DNA of 64,000 bases from Microbacterium sp. YJN-G (GTDB lineage: Bacteria; Actinomycetota; Actinomycetes; Actinomycetales; Microbacteriaceae), in contig NZ_CP060402.1 in assembly GCF_015040615.1 (NCBI RefSeq), positions 3,038,001 through 3,102,000 of the forward strand. The letters are read 5' to 3'. Numbering within the stretch: position 1 is the stretch's first letter; each line of letters starts with the position of its first letter. The notes beneath the pieces are model-generated. The model was not told the origin of the DNA, did no database searches, and was given only the letters and a program-made list of their open reading frames with translations. Positions 60,078 to 64,000 of the stretch are shown here, in pieces. The translations under genes and the position numbers were made by a program.

Positions 60078-60756
60078 GGCGCCGATCTCCCGAGCTGTAG
60101 ACCGCCGTCGAGCCGGGGGCTGGCCGCGCCGCGAGGACCATCGCCAGTACGCCGAGCAAGCCGACCGCGACGGCTTCGATCAGCGCGCCGATCCCGTCCA
60201 GCAGCACGAGCGTCTCCTGCCCGAGACCATAGTCGCCGGACAGGAACCCGGACCGCAGCACGCGCACCACGATGACCGCGAGCAGCGCCCACAGCGGCGC
60301 CCACCGCCACGGTCGCGGCACGACACCACCCCGGCCGATGCTCATGACTCCGATCAGCGCGAGGGCCAGCGCGATCACCTCAGACGTGATGCTCAGCATC
60401 GACGAGAGCCAGAGGAGCTCTGCCATCTCCGCAGCATCCACGTCGGTCTGGACCACCGGCAGCAACAGGCTCAGCAGGGGCGACGACAGCAGCAGCCACA
60501 CCGCCAGTCCCGCGATCGCCGCTGTGCCCAGCGGACGGCGTGCGGTGACACTGCCCGCGCGTCCGATACCGATGGCGAAGATCACCGCGCCTGCGGCGAA
60601 CAGCACGTCCGGCACGGAGACGACGGGCACCATCGGCAAGATGTAGCCGCGCATCGCGAGGGTCAGCAGCGCGGATGCCACCAGCAGTCCGCCGCCGATC
60701 ATCCAGGTGCGACGCCGCGCACCGGTGTCCGTCCCACCCGAATCCACGTCGATCAT
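60061..60756 (-). CDS. Multi-pass membrane protein, function unknown
   Basis: 231 residues with about six membrane segments (first GGGLLVASALLTLAMRGYI, then VLFAAGAVIFAIGIGRAG, AIAGLAVWLLLSSPLLSLLLPVV, EVIALALALIGVMSIG, WALLAVIVVRVLR, and ALIEAVAVGLLGVLAMVLAA). No conserved charged residues inside the membrane, so a transporter role is not indicated. It starts 6 nt behind TAGTGT. Confidence 0.75.
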   Translation of the reverse strand: MIDVDSGGTDTGARRRTWMIGGGLLVASALLTLAMRGYILPMVPVVSVPDVLFAAGAVIFAIGIGRAGSVTARRPLGTAAIAGLAVWLLLSSPLLSLLLPVVQTDVDAAEMAELLWLSSMLSITSEVIALALALIGVMSIGRGGVVPRPWRWAPLWALLAVIVVRVLRSGFLSGDYGLGQETLVLLDGIGALIEAVAVGLLGVLAMVLAARPAPGSTAVYSSGDRRLSPEV

Positions 60757-60762
60757 GGGCCC

Positions 60763-60768
60763 ACACTA
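60763..60768 (-). promoter_or_regulatory. -10 box (TAGTGT), leaderless promoter
   Basis: Lower strand TAGTGT, GGGCCC, ATG 60756. Confidence 0.45.
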
Positions 60769-60789
60769 GCGCCCGGGCCGGGCGCGAGG

Positions 60790-61263
60790 TCAGGCGCGCG
60801 AGAGGCGCTCGGCCTCTTTGGCGGCGACGATCTTGCGCAGCCCCGAGCTCGAGAAGCGGTGGTCGCGGCTGTTGAAGTACAGCTCGATGCCGGCCTCTTC
60901 GCAGTAGGTGCGGCCGGTGAAGTCGCGGTCGATGTACTCGTCGCCGACGATGCGCACGTCGAGCTTGAACGAGCGCAGGATGTCTTCGAGGTCCTGCTCG
61001 GTCGAGTACGGCACGATCTCGTCGACGTACTCGCAGCCGCGCAGCTGGATGTAGCGCTCGACGACGGTCTGCGTCGGGGCGTTCTTCTCGGGGCGGTCGA
61101 GCGTCGGATCCATCTGCAGGCCGCAGATCAGATAGTCGCACTGCCGCTTGGCCTCGGCGAGCATCATGATGTGCCCGGCGTGCAGCAGATCGAAGGTGGA
61201 GAAGGTGATCCCCACCCGCGGTCCAGGGTTGTAGTCCTGGTGCTTCTTGACGGTCTCGGTCAT
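60790..61263 (-). CDS. Glycerol-3-phosphate cytidylyltransferase-like (nucleotidyltransferase)
   Basis: 157 residues. The nucleotidyltransferase motifs are RVGITFSTFDLLHAGHIMMLAEAKRQCDYLI, with HxGH at about residue 29-32, and the late SSSGLRKIV, the counterpart of RTxGISTT. PTQTVVERYIQLRGCEYVDEIVPYS is typical of the TagD/CTP:glycerol-3-phosphate group, which makes CDP-glycerol for wall teichoic acid or phospholipids. GGAGGGG precedes ATG 61263. Confidence 0.87.
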   Translation of the reverse strand: MTETVKKHQDYNPGPRVGITFSTFDLLHAGHIMMLAEAKRQCDYLICGLQMDPTLDRPEKNAPTQTVVERYIQLRGCEYVDEIVPYSTEQDLEDILRSFKLDVRIVGDEYIDRDFTGRTYCEEAGIELYFNSRDHRFSSSGLRKIVAAKEAERLSRA

Positions 61264-61294
61264 GTCATCCCCTCCGAAATGGCCTCAGGAGAGT

Positions 61295-61882
61295 CTATTC
61301 GGACACCGGCCGTTCAGACTCCCAGCCGCCCAGCGCCGCATCCAGCGCCGAGAACTCGGCGAGCGACAGCTGCGATCCGCCGTTCCAGGCGCGCTCGGCC
61401 ATCGCGCGCAGCGGCGCCCGCACGCCCGCGGCCACCTCGGCCGGGGTCTGCGCGCCGGGAACATCCGACCAGATCGCGAACGAGCATCCGCGCAGCAGCG
61501 CCGGATACGGGCGCGTGATCTCCTGACGCACCCCACCGGGCAGCGCCGGGAACAGCCCGGCATGCCAGTCGGCATCCCACAGCCGCTGCGCGGTCGGATA
61601 CCGGTAGCCGGCGTTCTCGCCGAGCACGTGGTACAGCATCCCGTCGTTGACGTTCACGATGCCGTGACCGGCCTCGACCGCCTCGTGCAGCGGGCGCATC
61701 TGCGCATGCCAGTTCGTCCACCAGGTCAGTTCGACCCGCGGGTCCAGGCGCACGCGTGTGCTGCGCAGCATCCCGTCGTTCCACACCCGCGTCGTGAACC
61801 CGCGATCGCGCAGGTGCGCGGCCATCTCGTCGACGAATCCTGCGACTTCATGTGTGCTGCCTTCTCTCGTGGGTGCTGGTGT
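61295..61882 (-). pseudogene. GH20 beta-N-acetylhexosaminidase-like, C-terminal fragment
   Basis: Frame open from 61882 (after a stop) to 61295, first Met at 61825. FVDEMAAHLRDRGFTTRVWNDGM, VELTWWTNWHAQMRPLHEAVEAGHG, ENAGYRYPTAQRLW and FAIWSDVPGAQTPAEVAAGVRAPLRAMAERAWNGG match the last third of a GH20 barrel; the catalytic Asp-Glu pair and substrate N-terminus are missing. In front of it lies the start of another reading frame (61886, MNTSTHERRQHT, then stop), probably the 5' tip of a lost permease gene. A deletion has joined the two. Confidence 0.65.
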
Positions 61883-61909
61883 TCATGCTCGGTCAGACGC
61901 GGGCCAGCG

Positions 61910-62900
61910 TCACTGGTCGATTCGGTTGTCGTTGGCGTAGGCGACGATCTTGTCGAGCGTCTCCTTGGCCCGGGCGTCGCCGCGGATCGCGAGCGCCATC
62001 TGCTGGTTGAGGTAGTCGGTCATCGCACCGGTCCACTGGAACGGGGTGGCCTCGGCCTCGGGGATCGCGTCGAACATGACCTTCATCGCCTGGGCCTGTG
62101 CCGGATCGAGGTCGCCCTCGACGGCGCTGACGACCTCTTCGGCGCCCTCAGCAGTGCCGGGCGCGAAGCCGACCGCGAGCTTGACGAACTCGACCTGGTT
62201 CTCCTGGTTCGTGACGAACTCGGCGAAGGCGAGCGCCGCGGCCTTGTTGTCGGAGTCGGCGGCGACGTTCACTCCCTGCACGAACAGCGGCGGGATGCCG
62301 GGGCGCGGCGTCGCGACGGTGTGCTCGAGCAGCGTCGGGGCCTTGGTGCGCAGGTCGCCCGCGAAACCGGAGCCGCCGGTGGAGTAGGCCACCTTCTCCT
62401 GCAGGTACATCTCGGCGTTGCCGCCGTAGCTGCCGGTCAGCGACTCGGGCGGCATGGCGCCGGCCTTGTAGGCGTCGGCGTACTGCTCGATGATCTTCAC
62501 TGCCTCGGGGGTGTTGAACACGAAGGTGCCGTCGTCATCCATGATGTCGATGTCGGCCGAGACGAAGGTGTCGAGACCAGGCATCGACGAGACGAGCTTG
62601 ACCTTGCCGTTCGAGTCGGCCGCGACCTTCTTGGCCAGCTCGAGCCACGCGTCGGTGGTGGTGGGCAGGTCGGCCTCGGTCACGCCGTACTCGCCGAGCT
62701 GCGCCATGTTCCACCACGACTCGTCGCTGCCCAGGTACCAGGGCAGACCGTAGGTGGAACTGGATGTCACCGCTCAGCTCGCCGCTCGTGTCGACCGGAC
62801 CGGCGTCGCCGCCGGTGGGCGCGGTGCCACCCGTGCAGCCCGCAAGGGCGAGCGCGGTCACCGCGGCGAGTCCGGTGACGAGAGTCGTTCTGATCCTCAT
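61910..62900 (-). pseudogene. ABC sugar-binding lipoprotein, internally deleted and frameshifted
   Basis: From ATG 62900 (GAAGGAG upstream) a lipoprotein signal with LALAGCTGG reads on to SGELSGDIQF (about residue 48); the frame then changes near 62757, and a second frame carries TYGLPWYLGSDESWWNMAQL, FVFNTPEAVKIIEQYADAY, QGVNVAADSDNKAAALAFAEFVTNQENQ up to the stop at 61910. About 100 residues of the first lobe are missing and the halves are out of frame. The gene is therefore dead unless the sequence is wrong here. Confidence 0.72.
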
Positions 62901-62956
62901 GGACGTTCTCCTTCGAAGTGGTCCGGGATGTTCTCCACCGGTGGGTGGCATCCACG

Positions 62957-62972
62957 ACTAAACCGTTATAGT
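62957..62972. promoter_or_regulatory. LacI-type operator-like palindrome ACTAAACCGTTATAGT
   Basis: A 16-bp near-palindrome with central CG (ACTANANCGNTNTAGT), the shape of LacI-family operators, in the divergent region between the broken binding-protein gene and the glycosidase gene. On the lower strand TATAAC overlaps it as a possible -10. Confidence 0.5.
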
Positions 62973-63042
62973 GTCCATAGCATTGCACATGTCAGCCGTC
63001 TCGTCCAGCGAGAATCCCCCACCCCGTCCAGAAAGGACAGCG

Positions 63043-64000
63043 ATGTCCGCGACTCACTCCGCCGCGCCGCTGCGCTTCGGCGCCAACTACACGCCGTCGA
63101 CGAATTGGATGCACTCCTGGCTGTCGCTGAACCTCGATGACGTCCGTCGCGACTTCGCCGGACTGGCCGAGCTCGGCCTCGACCACGTGCGGATCTTCCC
63201 GCTGTGGACGGTGCTGCAGCCCAACCGCTCGCTGATCCGACCCGAGGCGGTCGCCGACGTGCGGGCGGTCGTCGACGTGGGCGCCGAGTTCGGTCTCGAC
63301 GTCAGCGTCGATGTCATCCAGGGGCACCTGTCGAGCTTCGATTTCGTGCCGTCATGGCTGTACACCTGGCACGACAAGAACATGTTCACGCACCCCGACG
63401 CCCTCAGCGGCCAGGTCGCCCTGGTCGAGCGGCTGGCGGCGGCACTGCGCGAGGCGCCGAACTTCCTCGGCTTCACCACGGGCAACGAGACCAACCAGTT
63501 CTCGGCGTCGGTGCACCCCTCGCCGTGGCCCGTGACCACGCCCGAGGCGGCGAACTGGATCACCACGCTGCTCGATGCGGCCGAGGCCGGCGCACCCGAG
63601 CAGGAGCATGTGCACAGCGAGTACGACGCGGCCTGGTACCTCGACGGGCACGGCTTCACCCCCGCACTGGCCGCGCGACTGGGCGCGATGACGACCGTGC
63701 ACTCCTGGATCTTCAACGGCACCGCGCAGCGCTACGGCGGCCGCTCAGCGGCATCCGATCGCCATGCCGAGTACATGATCGAGGTGTCGCGCGCGTTCGC
63801 GACCGACCCGCAGCGCCGCACCTGGCTGCAGGAGGTCGGGGCGCCCTCGAACTGCCTGACCGATGACGAGATGCCCGGTTTCCTCGAGGCGACCGTGCGG
63901 CACGCGGCCCGCACCGAGAACCTGTGGGGCGTCACCTGGTGGTGCTCGCACGACGTGAGCCGGTCGCTGGTCGACTTCCCCGACCTGGAGTACACGCTCG
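63043..64000 (+). CDS. Clan GH-A glycoside hydrolase (3' end outside window)
   Basis: 319 residues visible from ATG 63043, GAAAGGA upstream; the gene runs off the window. TIM-barrel pattern: [42 protein letters not shown], the acid/base Glu after Asn in [13 protein letters not shown] (about residue 150), and the nucleophile candidate in [12 protein letters not shown]. This Asn-Glu/Glu pair is that of GH5- and GH42-like retaining enzymes. It is divergent from the broken sugar-binding gene and was probably part of the same oligosaccharide regulon. Confidence 0.85.
   Translation, partial: MSATHSAAPLRFGANYTPSTNWMHSWLSLNLDDVRRDFAGLAELGLDHVRIFPLWTVLQPNRSLIRPEAVADVRAVVDVGAEFGLDVSVDVIQGHLSSFDFVPSWLYTWHDKNMFTHPDALSGQVALVERLAAALREAPNFLGFTTGNETNQFSASVHPSPWPVTTPEAANWITTLLDAAEAGAPEQEHVHSEYDAAWYLDGHGFTPALAARLGAMTTVHSWIFNGTAQRYGGRSAASDRHAEYMIEVSRAFATDPQRRTWLQEVGAPSNCLTDDEMPGFLEATVRHAARTENLWGVTWWCSHDVSRSLVDFPDLEYTL

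Noticed and set aside
1..64000. tRNA, rRNA, replication origin, insertion sequence
   Set aside because: No cloverleaf-like tRNA segment, rRNA stretch, DnaA-box cluster, transposase gene or terminal-repeat pair was seen by eye; a covariance-model scan would be decisive.

Overview
The window is very GC-rich, densely packed actinobacterial DNA, most probably from a Microbacterium-like member of the Microbacteriaceae. This rests on the gene content (coproporphyrin-type haem genes with hemQ, DUF4407, DUF559/AbiEi-type proteins, ABC sugar uptake without its own ATPase), on many genes that start right behind a TANNNT -10 box with no ribosome binding site (leaderless), and on the constant use of the word GGATGC/GCATCC. 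No rRNA, tRNA, CRISPR array or intact prophage/IS was seen.

Layout. 1-7.3 kb: end of an SDR dehydrogenase, a DUF559 protein bracketed by two palindromic repeats, a lactonase-type amidohydrolase with an FCD-GntR regulator, and a sugar module (transaldolase-like aldolase divergent from a PfkB kinase, RbsD, GntR-UTRA regulator), then a cysteine-synthase-fold enzyme. 7.3-16 kb: ACT-domain protein, FAD-linked 2-hydroxyacid oxidase, FCD regulator divergent from a class V aminotransferase that leads a sugar-type ABC importer, and an aldo/keto reductase. 16-21 kb: DUF4407 membrane protein, SixA-like phosphatase, TetR divergent from a flavodoxin-fold oxidoreductase, rlmN. 21-26.5 kb: a LacI regulator divergent from a Gfo/Idh-ThuA-Gfo/Idh sugar oxidation operon, followed by a KDPG-type aldolase and a TauE-like permease. 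26.6-34 kb: two SDRs, DUF488, DedA, NhaA, and a TPP-riboswitch-controlled YkoEDC thiamine/HMP importer. 34-45.7 kb: a PBP-type carboxypeptidase, a heterodimeric ABC exporter, a glycosyltransferase, an enoyl-CoA hydratase-family enzyme, an ABC ATPase with a roughly 500-residue acidic tail, and a small unknown protein. 45.7-57.3 kb: a haem cluster (hemL, B, D, C, Q, an envelope-protein trio, hemY/cgoX, a lipoprotein, hemE, and divergent hemA); no ferrochelatase gene lies in it. 57.3-64 kb: an accessory patch with a PIN-domain fragment, a lipoprotein, a yefM-yoeB toxin-antitoxin pair, an HhH-GPD protein, DUF1801, a cytidylyltransferase-like protein, and a decayed sugar locus (truncated GH20, internally deleted binding protein) next to a GH-A glycosidase that runs off the end.

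Themes. Several sugar regulons appear to be wired by local repressors; a shared TGTAAYGACAG operator links the transaldolase/kinase promoter with the distant KDPG-aldolase promoter. Intergenic gene ends repeatedly hold long, unrelated-in-sequence but similar-in-design palindromes built from iterated words; these, the DUF559 gene between two of them, the acidic-tailed ABC ATPase and the decayed glycan locus are the least conventional signals here.
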